Shown in pieces: positions 1 through 6,957 of a stretch of 64,000 nucleotides of DNA. Each line of letters opens with the position of its first letter. Position 1 is the stretch's first letter. The stretch lies in NCBI GenBank assembly GCA_937887565.1, contig CALABS010000058.1:60062-124061 (forward strand). Direction: 5' to 3'. A program made the position numbers and the translations under genes. This stretch comes from an uncultured Rhodospirillaceae bacterium. Its GTDB lineage: Bacteria > Pseudomonadota > Alphaproteobacteria > Rhodospirillales > Magnetospirillaceae. The notes beneath the pieces are model-generated. The model was not told the DNA's origin. It searched no databases and worked only from the letters and a program-made list of their open reading frames with translations.

Positions 1-169
1 GGGGCGAGGGGCGCGCGGAGCGCATGGGGATCATGAATTTTCGCAAGATGGCATCGGCTGCCGCCGCGTTAAATCAGCAGACAATGATATTTCGCATCGC
101 ATCGCAGCATGGCTCCAGTGCAGAGGGTGCGCTGGTGATCCGCCGCTCAAGACGCTAGACGAACGTCCT

Positions 170-418
170 ATGACCATCACGTGTATCGCCTGTGGGCGCC
201 CCGTGCCCCTGACCGCCGACGAGGCCTCCCTGCTGAGGAAGGCTGCCGAGGGCAGCGTCCGTCTCGCCGATCTGCCGCCCGGCCAGGGCGACTGCGTGCG
301 CGATCTGGTGCGGATGGGCTATCTGGTCAAGGCGGCCAACGACGACGGCCCGCGCGGGCGGGCGGTGGTGTTGACCGAGCACGGCCGCCGCCGCCTCGCC
401 CAATTGCCCATGGCCTGA
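170..418 (+). CDS. small hypothetical protein with N-terminal Cys pair
   Basis: An 82-residue protein that I do not recognise. It opens with a CxxC pair (CIACGRP, residues 5-11) that could be half of a zinc ribbon; the rest is a compact helical region ending in a segment (residues 60-80, VVLTEHGRRRLAQLP) that resembles the end of a winged helix. A small DNA-binding or zinc-binding protein is possible but unproven. The ATG follows gaacgtcct, a weak ribosome site. It converges on the DUF6858-type gene, with a strong hairpin between the two stops. The codon pattern matches the GC-rich neighbours, which supports it as a real gene. Confidence 0.55.
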   Translation: MTITCIACGRPVPLTADEASLLRKAAEGSVRLADLPPGQGDCVRDLVRMGYLVKAANDDGPRGRAVVLTEHGRRRLAQLPMA

Positions 419-425
419 AATTGCC

Positions 426-455
426 GAGGCCCAGCCGCGTTCGCGGCTGGGCCTC
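426..455. terminator. bidirectional hairpin between convergent genes
   Basis: Perfect 14-bp inverted repeat (GAGGCCCAGCCGCG / CGCGGCTGGGCCTC, 2-nt loop) lying between the stop codons of two convergent genes. There is no long T-run, so it may act as a hairpin-only or Rho-assisted terminator for both sides. Confidence 0.6.
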
Positions 456-488
456 CTCCCGCTGTCGTCCGGCTTCCGCTTCCGGGAC

Positions 489-878
489 TCAGCGGTTCCT
501 GATGGCCTTGACCCAGGCTTCCATCGCCTGATTGGCCGGCGGCATGGGCGCTTCCATGAAGCTGACCACGAACCGGTCGCCGTGATCGCAGATGCCGATC
601 GAGCGCGGGCGAACCGCCATCACGGTGGCGTTGGGAAGCGCGAAGCCGAAGCAGAACACCACATTCTTGGCCGCGGCGATGTCGGGGGCGATCTCGCCGC
701 CGATGGCGCGGGTATGCGCCAAGTGGTCGAAGACGCCGATGAACGCCACCTTGTCGTTGCCGGCGATGCAGGACCGCAGGTGGTCGACGATGGCGTCCAC
801 CGAGGCGAACGAGGTTTCGTCCTTGGTCACCTCCAACACGAAAACCGGATACTTCTCCATCAACACTGTCTGGCGCAT
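489..878 (-). CDS. DUF6858-type conserved hypothetical protein
   Basis: About 129 residues from the ATG at 878; a second ATG at 860 is also possible, and neither has a strong ribosome site. The sequence begins MEKYPVFVLEV after the second Met and contains AFIGVFDHLAHT, GGEIAPDI and NVVFCFGFALP, which I recognise as the pattern of the DUF6858 family, small soluble proteins of unknown function. There is no signal peptide and no membrane segment. It is separated from the divergent multihaem cytochrome gene by about 300 nt holding a minus-strand terminator-like hairpin (891-923). Function is unknown; the neighbourhood does not settle it. Confidence 0.7.
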   Translation of the reverse strand: MRQTVLMEKYPVFVLEVTKDETSFASVDAIVDHLRSCIAGNDKVAFIGVFDHLAHTRAIGGEIAPDIAAAKNVVFCFGFALPNATVMAVRPRSIGICDHGDRFVVSFMEAPMPPANQAMEAWVKAIRNR

Positions 879-890
879 GCGTCTGGTGTT

Positions 891-923
891 CCCAAAAAGA
901 CCCGGAGGCGCGGGGCCTCCGGG
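891..923 (-). terminator. Rho-independent terminator in a leader region
   Basis: Read on the minus strand: CCCGGAGG, a 7-nt loop, CCTCCGGG, then TCTTTTTGGG. This is a classic intrinsic terminator, but it sits upstream of the gene starting at 878, so it would stop a transcript initiated further right (between about 930 and 1,100). It may be an attenuator or the end of a short RNA. Confidence 0.55.
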
Positions 924-1128
924 CAAGGATGAGTTCGGCGTGAAAGGGCCGCCCGACGGGCAGCCGGTTCCGCCCGAAGCGTAAAGGAGCCTCCGCGAGG
1001 GCGCATTGCGAATTGTTGGCCGAGAGGGCTCTGCTGCACCGCAAAAGGTCGGAATCCGTGGGTTCTGTGCATTTATTGCATATTAAAAGATTGTAATATG
1101 GTGTATGTTCCAGCCCGAAAATAAGAAG

Positions 1129-1154
1129 CCCCGGCGCGGCCAACGACGCCGGGG
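1129..1154 (+). promoter_or_regulatory. leader hairpin before the multihaem cytochrome gene
   Basis: CCCCGGCG / CGCCGGGG inverted repeat with a 10-nt loop in the untranslated leader, about 35 nt before the ATG at 1188 and ahead of its ribosome site. The sequence before it (about 1070-1125) is AT-rich and a likely promoter region, but I could not fix convincing -35/-10 boxes. Confidence 0.4.
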
Positions 1155-1187
1155 AAACCCCGAAAGGGGAGAGAGGGAGACTTCAAG

Positions 1188-3146
1188 ATGGGCTTGAACG
1201 CCAGGGCTTTCCTAGCGGCGATGATGCTTGCCGCCTTGCTGCCGGCCGGTGCGGCGGTGGCGGCGGCGGACCACGGCACCGATGGCGGCGCGCCCGTCGC
1301 CATCCCGGCGCCGCCCCTGCTCGAAAACGAGCGCTGCCTGCGCTGCCACGCCGACCAGGACGAGAAGTTCGTCGTCCGCCCCGACGGCAGTCTCCACAAC
1401 ACCTTCATCGACACCGCCAGGCTGGACCACAGCGTCCATGCCAAGGTGCCGTGCGTCGGCTGCCACACCGACGTCACCAAGCTGCCCCATGCCAAGCCGC
1501 TGGCCAGGAGCATCGGCTGCGTCGACTGCCACGAAAAGCAGTTCGAGGCGGCCAGCAAGGCCGCCGGCGCCAAGCTGGAGCGCCTGGACGTGGTGCTGAG
1601 GCAGACCGAGGACTACCTGCATTCCGTCCATGCCAAGCCCAGCGCCATGGACCATTCAAGGGTCAACGCCGCCTGCCACGACTGCCACGACGCCCACGAC
1701 ATCGGCAAGCCGGGCACCACGCAGCGGGCCGAGCACCGCCTGAAGAATCCCGAGGTCTGCGGCGCCTGCCACGAGAAGCAGAAGAAGGACTACCTGGCCT
1801 CGGCCCACGGCAAGGCGCTGGTCGAGAAGAAGGACACCAAGACCGCCGTCTGCTCCGACTGCCACAGCCTGCACGCCATCGGCCCGACCAAGACCGATCC
1901 GGTGCGGATGACCATCACCCAGAACTGCGGCAGCTGCCACAAGGAGGCCGAGAAGACCTATCTCGCCTCGTATCACGGCCAGGTGCATCGGCTGGGATTC
2001 GCCCATACCGCCAAGTGCTTCGACTGCCACGGCGGCCACGGCATCCAGGGCGAGGACGATCCCACCTCGCTCATTCACGCCAACAACCGCTTGAAGACCT
2101 GCGAGACCTGCCACAAGGACGCCGGCCCCGGCTTCGCCACCTTCCAGGCCCACGGCGATCCCGACAATTTCGAGAAGTATCCCGGCCTGGCCGTCGCCAA
2201 GATCTTCATGCAGGCGCTGATCATCGGCGTCATGGCCTTCTTCTGGGGCCACGTGCTGCTGTGGCTGTACCGCGAGCTGATGGACCGCCGCAAGGGCATC
2301 GGCCATTTCGAGAACCTGGACCAGCCCGAGACCATCTATTTCCGCCGCTACTCGGCTACCTGGCGGTGGATCCACACCCTGTTCGCCGTCGCCACCATGG
2401 TGCTGGCGATGACCGGCACCACCTTGCTGTTCGCCCATACCGACTGGGCGAAGGCGGTGGTGTCCTTCATCGGCGGCCCCAGGGTCGAGGCGATCATCCA
2501 CCGCACCGCGGCCATCACCTGGGTCGCCATCTTCCTGGTCCATCTGGTCCTCGCCGGCGGCAACATCTGGCGCCATCGCAAGAGCTTCAGGTGGTTCGGC
2601 AGCACCTCGCTGCTGCCCACCTGGAAGGACCTGCGCGACGTCCGCGACATGTTCCGCTGGTTCTTCGGCCTGGGTCCGCGTCCCGAATTCGACCGCTGGA
2701 CCTATTGGCAGAAATTCGACTATTGGGCGCCGTTCTGGGGCGCCACGGTGATCGGCCTGTCGGGCGTGGTGCTGTTCAAGCCCGAGATGACCGCCCACCT
2801 GCTGCCGGGCTGGGTGTTCAACATCGCCACCCTGGTCCATGCCGAGGAGGCGCTGCTGGCGACGGTGTTCCTGAACACGGTGCACTTCTTCAACGTGCAT
2901 TTCCGGCCCAGCCGCTTCCCCATGAGCACGACCATCTTCACCGGCGCCATCCCGCTGGAGGAGTTCAAGCACGACCATCGGATCGAGTACGAACGCCTCA
3001 AGGCCAGCGGCGAACTGGACAGGTACCTGGTCAAGCGCATCTCGCGCCGCGCCGACATGCTGTCCAGCTTCCTGGCCAGCGTGCTGATCGTCGCCGGCCT
3101 GACCCTCCTGACGCTGGTCCTCGTCGGCCGCGCCACGATGCATTGA
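1188..3146 (+). CDS. nine-haem cytochrome c fused to a b-type membrane domain
   Basis: A 652-residue fusion. After a signal peptide (residues 1-26) there are nine CxxCH haem motifs, at residues 50, 89, 111, 163, 191, 222, 247, 277 and 305, in a periplasmic domain. From residue 338 onward there are about five membrane helices with spaced His residues (H354, H396, H438, H452, H551, H566), typical of the HydC/FdnI di-haem cytochrome b family. The layout matches the CbcL type of inner-membrane quinol/cytochrome oxidoreductase known from Geobacter. The inferred role is moving electrons between the quinone pool and periplasmic carriers. The ATG follows a clear gggagagaggga site. The two flavocytochrome c genes follow after 11 nt, so they probably share a transcript and exchange electrons. 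The direction of flow cannot be read from sequence. Confidence 0.85.
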   Translation: MGLNARAFLAAMMLAALLPAGAAVAAADHGTDGGAPVAIPAPPLLENERCLRCHADQDEKFVVRPDGSLHNTFIDTARLDHSVHAKVPCVGCHTDVTKLPHAKPLARSIGCVDCHEKQFEAASKAAGAKLERLDVVLRQTEDYLHSVHAKPSAMDHSRVNAACHDCHDAHDIGKPGTTQRAEHRLKNPEVCGACHEKQKKDYLASAHGKALVEKKDTKTAVCSDCHSLHAIGPTKTDPVRMTITQNCGSCHKEAEKTYLASYHGQVHRLGFAHTAKCFDCHGGHGIQGEDDPTSLIHANNRLKTCETCHKDAGPGFATFQAHGDPDNFEKYPGLAVAKIFMQALIIGVMAFFWGHVLLWLYRELMDRRKGIGHFENLDQPETIYFRRYSATWRWIHTLFAVATMVLAMTGTTLLFAHTDWAKAVVSFIGGPRVEAIIHRTAAITWVAIFLVHLVLAGGNIWRHRKSFRWFGSTSLLPTWKDLRDVRDMFRWFFGLGPRPEFDRWTYWQKFDYWAPFWGATVIGLSGVVLFKPEMTAHLLPGWVFNIATLVHAEEALLATVFLNTVHFFNVHFRPSRFPMSTTIFTGAIPLEEFKHDHRIEYERLKASGELDRYLVKRISRRADMLSSFLASVLIVAGLTLLTLVLVGRATMH

Positions 3147-3157
3147 CGGAGAGAAGA

Positions 3158-3727
3158 ATGCGCAAGCTCCTCCTGGCCGTGATGTTGACTGGATTGACCA
3201 GCACGGCGGCCGCCCAGACCAAGATCGAGGTCCTCGCCCGCACCTGCAACACCTGCCACGGCACGGGCGGGGTCAGCGCCGGAACCTCCATGCCCTCCAT
3301 CGGCGGACTGCCGCGCGAATACCTGAAGCGCGTCATGAAGCAATGGAAGTACGACGAGCGCAGCTCGATCACCATGGGCCGCATCGTCAAGGGCTTCAGC
3401 GACGACGAGATCGACGCCCTGGCCGCCTATTTCGCCAGCCGGGAATGGACGCCGACGCCCCAGAAGGCCGCGGCCGACGCCCTGGCGGCGGGCGAGGAGG
3501 CGGTGCGGCGGGTGTGCACCGACTGCCACGGCATGAAGGGCGGCGATCCCGACATCGACGCGCCGCCGCTGGACGGCCAGTGGGGCAAGTACATGGCGAT
3601 CGAGGTCGAGAAGTATCTCAGTCCCGAATTCAAGATGCCGCATCGCCGGATGGGCAAGGCGGTCACCGAGGTCAAGGCGACGGAAGCCGAGGCGGCCGTG
3701 CGCTATTTCGGCGCTCAGGGCCGGTAG
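3158..3727 (+). CDS. fccA: dihaem cytochrome c subunit of flavocytochrome c
   Basis: A 189-residue exported protein with a signal peptide ending near AAAQ (residue 20) and two CxxCH motifs (C30NTCH and C120TDCH), each in a cytochrome c4-like half. M45 or M160 regions can supply sixth ligands. It lies between the multihaem b/c cytochrome and the FAD-binding FccB subunit, the usual place of the FccA/SoxE-type cytochrome that accepts electrons from the flavoprotein during sulfide oxidation. The ATG follows ggagagaa. The next gene starts 9 nt after the stop. Confidence 0.82.
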   Translation: MRKLLLAVMLTGLTSTAAAQTKIEVLARTCNTCHGTGGVSAGTSMPSIGGLPREYLKRVMKQWKYDERSSITMGRIVKGFSDDEIDALAAYFASREWTPTPQKAAADALAAGEEAVRRVCTDCHGMKGGDPDIDAPPLDGQWGKYMAIEVEKYLSPEFKMPHRRMGKAVTEVKATEAEAAVRYFGAQGR

Positions 3728-3736
3728 GGGGAAGCC

Positions 3737-5080
3737 ATGCACTCCATCCTTCGCCGCGATCTCCTCAAGGTCGTCTCCGCCGCCGCCGGCGTCGCCATCC
3801 TCAGGGTTCCCCAGGCCAGGGCGGCCGGCGCTAAAGCCCGCGTCGTCGTGGTCGGCGGCGGCTTCGCCGGCGCCAGCTGCGCCCGCTACCTGCGCCTGCT
3901 CGATCCGGGCATCGACGTCACCCTGATCGAGCGCGAACGCCGCTACACCTCGTGCCCGTTGTCCAACGAGGTGGTGTCGGGCGAACGCGCCATCGCCACC
4001 CTGCAGACCGGCTATGGCGGCCTGTCGGAACGCGGGGTCAGGGTGGTGTTCGACGAGGCGGCGCGGATCGACCCCGTCGCCAAGACCGTCGCCACCGCCG
4101 GCGGCAAGAGCTTCGGCTACGATTTCCTGGTGGTGTCGCCGGGCGTCGATTTCGACTACGGCGCCGTCAAGGGGCTCACCGCCGAGCTGGCGGAAACCCG
4201 CCTGCCGCACGCCTGGAAGGCGGGGCCGCAGACCCTGCTGCTGCGCAAGCAGCTGGACGCCATGCCCGACGGCGGCCGGTTCATCATCTCGGTGCCCAAG
4301 GGCCCGTTCCGCTGCCCGCCCGGCCCCTACGAGCGCGCCGCCCAGGTGGCCATGCACTGCCTGCACCACGGCAAGAAGAAGGCCAAGGTGCTGATCCTCG
4401 ACAGCAACGACAGCTTCTCCAAGAAGCCGTTGTTCGAGGAGGCCTACAAGGCGCTGTACGGCTACGGTCCGGGCGGCATGATCGAATGGGTGCCGGCCTC
4501 CAGCGACGGCAAGGTCGAGGAGGTGGACGCCAAGTCCATGACCTGCCTGACCACCTTCGAGAACTTCACCGGCGACGTGCTCAACATCATCCCGCCGCAC
4601 CGGGCCGGCAAGATCGCCCGCGACCTCGGGCTGGCGACGGTCAACGGCGCCTGGTGCCCGGTCAGGCCCGAGAACATGGAGTCCACCGTCCACAAGGACA
4701 TCCACGTCATCGGCGACGCCTGTGTCGGCGGCGACGTGGCGGGCGGCAACGCCTTTCCCAAATCGGCCCACATGGCCAACTCCCAGGCCAAGGTGGTCGC
4801 CGCCAGCCTGGTCGCCAAGGTCAACGGCCAGCCGGCGCCCGATCCCATCTACACCAACTCGTGCTACAGCGTGGTCGGGCACGAATGGGGGTTCTCGGTG
4901 GTCCACCTGTTCCGGGTCGATTCCGGCCAGTGGGTCTATGTCAAGCAGGGCAGCGGCATCTCGCCGGTGTCGTTCGGGACCAAGGACGCCCCCAAGCCGG
5001 TGCCGCGCATCTACCGCAAGATGGAGGCGGAATACGCCGACGGCTGGCTGCGCAACCTGATGGCCGACGCCTTCGGCTGA
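3737..5080 (+). CDS. fccB: flavocytochrome c sulfide dehydrogenase, FAD subunit
   Basis: A 447-residue periplasmic flavoprotein that oxidises sulfide to sulfur or polysulfide and passes electrons to the FccA cytochrome. A Tat-like signal (RRDLLK, residues 6-11, then a hydrophobic stretch) precedes the FAD-binding fold (VVVVGGGFAGASC, residues 37-49). C73 in YTSCPLSNE fits the covalent FAD attachment cysteine, and C193 (FRCPPGPYE) and C376 (TNSCYSVVG) fit the redox disulfide of the FccB/SoxF family. FAD-contact motif IGDACVGG is at residues 325-332. The length is normal for the family. The ATG follows gggggaag. I cannot tell FccB from SoxF; no other sox genes are in view. Confidence 0.88.
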   Translation: MHSILRRDLLKVVSAAAGVAILRVPQARAAGAKARVVVVGGGFAGASCARYLRLLDPGIDVTLIERERRYTSCPLSNEVVSGERAIATLQTGYGGLSERGVRVVFDEAARIDPVAKTVATAGGKSFGYDFLVVSPGVDFDYGAVKGLTAELAETRLPHAWKAGPQTLLLRKQLDAMPDGGRFIISVPKGPFRCPPGPYERAAQVAMHCLHHGKKKAKVLILDSNDSFSKKPLFEEAYKALYGYGPGGMIEWVPASSDGKVEEVDAKSMTCLTTFENFTGDVLNIIPPHRAGKIARDLGLATVNGAWCPVRPENMESTVHKDIHVIGDACVGGDVAGGNAFPKSAHMANSQAKVVAASLVAKVNGQPAPDPIYTNSCYSVVGHEWGFSVVHLFRVDSGQWVYVKQGSGISPVSFGTKDAPKPVPRIYRKMEAEYADGWLRNLMADAFG

Positions 5081-5118
5081 GGCCGCCCCGGTGACGGCGG
5101 ATGCCGGAGCTGGCGGGG

Positions 5119-5826
5119 TCAGGGCCTGGGCGTGGCCGGCCCGAAGGCCCGGAAGAAGATCGCCGTCGCCCGGTCGAGATGGGACGCGCGGCTTTCCGGC
5201 GTGAGGTCGACAGGGACGCCGCACAGCAGGCGAAAGCGGAATTGCTGGACGACCAACTCCGCGAAGACGGTGGCGGCGGTGGCCACGTCGTCGATGACCA
5301 GGGCGCCCAGGCGGGTCTGGCGGCCGAGATAGTCGGTGATGCGGGCCAGGATCACCTCGACCCCCGAGGCGAACACGGTGCGGCCCAGCTCCGGGAACTG
5401 GGGCGTCTCGGCGATCACCTGCCGCATCAAGGCGACATTGGCCGGGTCCAGGGCCACGTCCAGGATCAACTCGGCGAAGGCCCGCAGCACCTGCGCCGGC
5501 GGGCGATCGGGGGTCTCCACCGCCGCCAGCGAACCGGCGATCAGGCCGCATTGGCGCTCGACCACCGCCCGGAACAGCCCCTCCTTGCTCTCGAACAGGG
5601 CGTAGAGGGTGGACAGCGACCTGCCCGAGATCCGGACCACCTCGCCCAGGGTGGTGGTGCCGTAGCCGCGCGCCAGGAACAGCTGGAGGGCGGCGTCCAG
5701 CATGGCGTCGCGTCGCTTGTCCCGCCGCGACCCTCCGGGGTCGTTGGTCACCGGCTCGCGGGGCATGGGCGGTCGCGGTTTCACTTGCGGGTCGGCCATG
5801 GGCGGCATACCATGTGTAATGCTCAT
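5119..5826 (-). CDS. TetR/AcrR family transcriptional regulator
   Basis: Up to 235 residues. A helix-turn-helix lies at about residues 35-80 (RRDAMLDAALQLFLARGYGT, then GRSLSTLYALFESKEGLF), followed by a ligand-binding domain of the AefR-like C-terminal type. It is divergent from the HlyD/RbbA-type efflux operon and most likely represses it. The ATG at 5826 lies inside the 16-bp palindrome that looks like its operator; the in-frame ATG at 5799 leaves the whole palindrome upstream and is a credible alternative start. No ligand can be inferred. Confidence 0.85.
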   Translation of the reverse strand: MSITHGMPPMADPQVKPRPPMPREPVTNDPGGSRRDKRRDAMLDAALQLFLARGYGTTTLGEVVRISGRSLSTLYALFESKEGLFRAVVERQCGLIAGSLAAVETPDRPPAQVLRAFAELILDVALDPANVALMRQVIAETPQFPELGRTVFASGVEVILARITDYLGRQTRLGALVIDDVATAATVFAELVVQQFRFRLLCGVPVDLTPESRASHLDRATAIFFRAFGPATPRP

Positions 5827-5830
5827 TACA
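5815..5830. promoter_or_regulatory. probable TetR operator
   Basis: Perfect palindrome TGTAATG-CT-CATTACA in the divergent region between the TetR gene and the efflux operon, about 54 nt before the efflux adaptor start. Size and symmetry fit TetR-family operators, and its place suits control of both directions. Confidence 0.65.
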
Positions 5831-5883
5831 TTACGCCGGGCGCGGTGACGGAATCAAGCCTGGGTCGAGAGGAGGGAATGCGG

Positions 5884-6957
5884 ATGCGTGGAATTCCCAA
5901 CCGCCGGCTTCTCGTGGGGCTGGCCGTCCTCGTCGTCGCCGTCGCCGGCTATTGGGCCTGGCGCACCCTCCGGCCGCCCGAGTTGCCGCCGGGATTCGCC
6001 AGCGGCAACGGCCGCATCGAGGCGGTGGAGATCGACGTGGCGACCAAGGCGCCGGGCCGGGTGGCAGACATCCTGGTCGCCGAGGGCGAGTTCATCCAGG
6101 CCGGCCAGGTGCTGGCCGTCATGGACACGGCGGTGCTGGAGGCCCAGTTGCTGGAGGCGAAGGCCGAGTCGCAGCGGGCGGCCATCGGTGTCGAGACCTC
6201 GCGCAGCCTTCTGGTCCAGCGCCAGGCCGAGAAGGACTCGGCGGTGGCCGTGGTCTCCCAGCGGCAGGCCGAACTGGACGCCGCCGGCAAGCGGTTGGCG
6301 CGGACCCAGAGCCTGGCCGCCAAGGGCACGGCGCCGATCCAGACGCTGGACGACGACCGCGCCGCCTTCCAGGCCGCCAAGGCAAGCCTTGCCGCCGCCC
6401 AGGCGCAGGTGGCGGCCGCCGACGCCGCCATCGGTACCGCCCGCTCGCAGATCGTCGCCGCCGAGGCGGCGGCCGAGGCGGGGCGGGCCACCGTCCAGCG
6501 CATCCAGGCCGATATCGACGACGCCACCCTCAGGGCGCCTCGCGACGGACGGGTCCAGTACCGCGTCGCCCAGCCCGGCGAGGTGTTGGCGGCGGGCGGC
6601 CGGGTCCTCAACCTGGCGGACCTTTCCGACGTCTACATGACCTTCTTCCTGCCCACCGCCCAGGCCGGGCGGGTGGGGATGGGAGCCGAGGCGCGGCTGG
6701 TCCTGGACGCGGCGCCGCAATACGTCATCCCCGCCACCGCCTCCTTCGTCGCCGACGTGGCCCAGTTCACCCCCAAGACGGTGGAGACCGCCGAGGAACG
6801 CCAGAAGCTGATGTTCCGCATCAAGGCACGCATCGCCCCCGACCTGCTGAGGAAGCACATCACCATGGTCAAGACCGGGTTGCCGGGCATGGCCTATGTG
6901 CGCCTCGATCCTCAGGCGGAATGGCCGCCCGAGCTGCGGGTACGGGTGCCGGAATGA
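5884..6957 (+). CDS. HlyD family periplasmic adaptor (YhiI-like)
   Basis: Membrane-fusion adaptor for the ABC exporter encoded next. It has an N-terminal membrane anchor (LLVGLAVLVVAVAGYW), a lipoyl-like half (KAPGRVADILVAEGEFIQAG), a long alanine-rich coiled-coil hairpin (residues about 85-205), the second half (LRAPRDGRVQYRV), and a beta-barrel region ending with a proximal domain. I chose the ATG at 5884 because the ribosome site aggaggg (5869-5875) is 8 nt away; the ATG at 5878 is only 2 nt from it. It overlaps the next gene by ATGA. The YhiI-RbbA-YhhJ order of E. coli is matched. Confidence 0.85.
   Translation: MRGIPNRRLLVGLAVLVVAVAGYWAWRTLRPPELPPGFASGNGRIEAVEIDVATKAPGRVADILVAEGEFIQAGQVLAVMDTAVLEAQLLEAKAESQRAAIGVETSRSLLVQRQAEKDSAVAVVSQRQAELDAAGKRLARTQSLAAKGTAPIQTLDDDRAAFQAAKASLAAAQAQVAAADAAIGTARSQIVAAEAAAEAGRATVQRIQADIDDATLRAPRDGRVQYRVAQPGEVLAAGGRVLNLADLSDVYMTFFLPTAQAGRVGMGAEARLVLDAAPQYVIPATASFVADVAQFTPKTVETAEERQKLMFRIKARIAPDLLRKHITMVKTGLPGMAYVRLDPQAEWPPELRVRVPE

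Noticed and set aside
1070..1187. Sigma-70 or FNR-type promoter before the multihaem cytochrome
   Set aside because: The region is AT-rich but the best box pairs have poor spacing, so I did not call a promoter.
1451..3143. Very long open frames on both strands inside the multihaem cytochrome gene
   Set aside because: They are out-of-frame shadows of a high-G+C gene; only the annotated frame gives haem motifs, a signal peptide and membrane helices.
2720..5551. A 943-codon minus-strand open frame across the cytochrome and flavocytochrome genes
   Set aside because: Composition is Arg/Gly/Ala/Asp/His-rich without any domain, and it lies opposite three well-supported genes.
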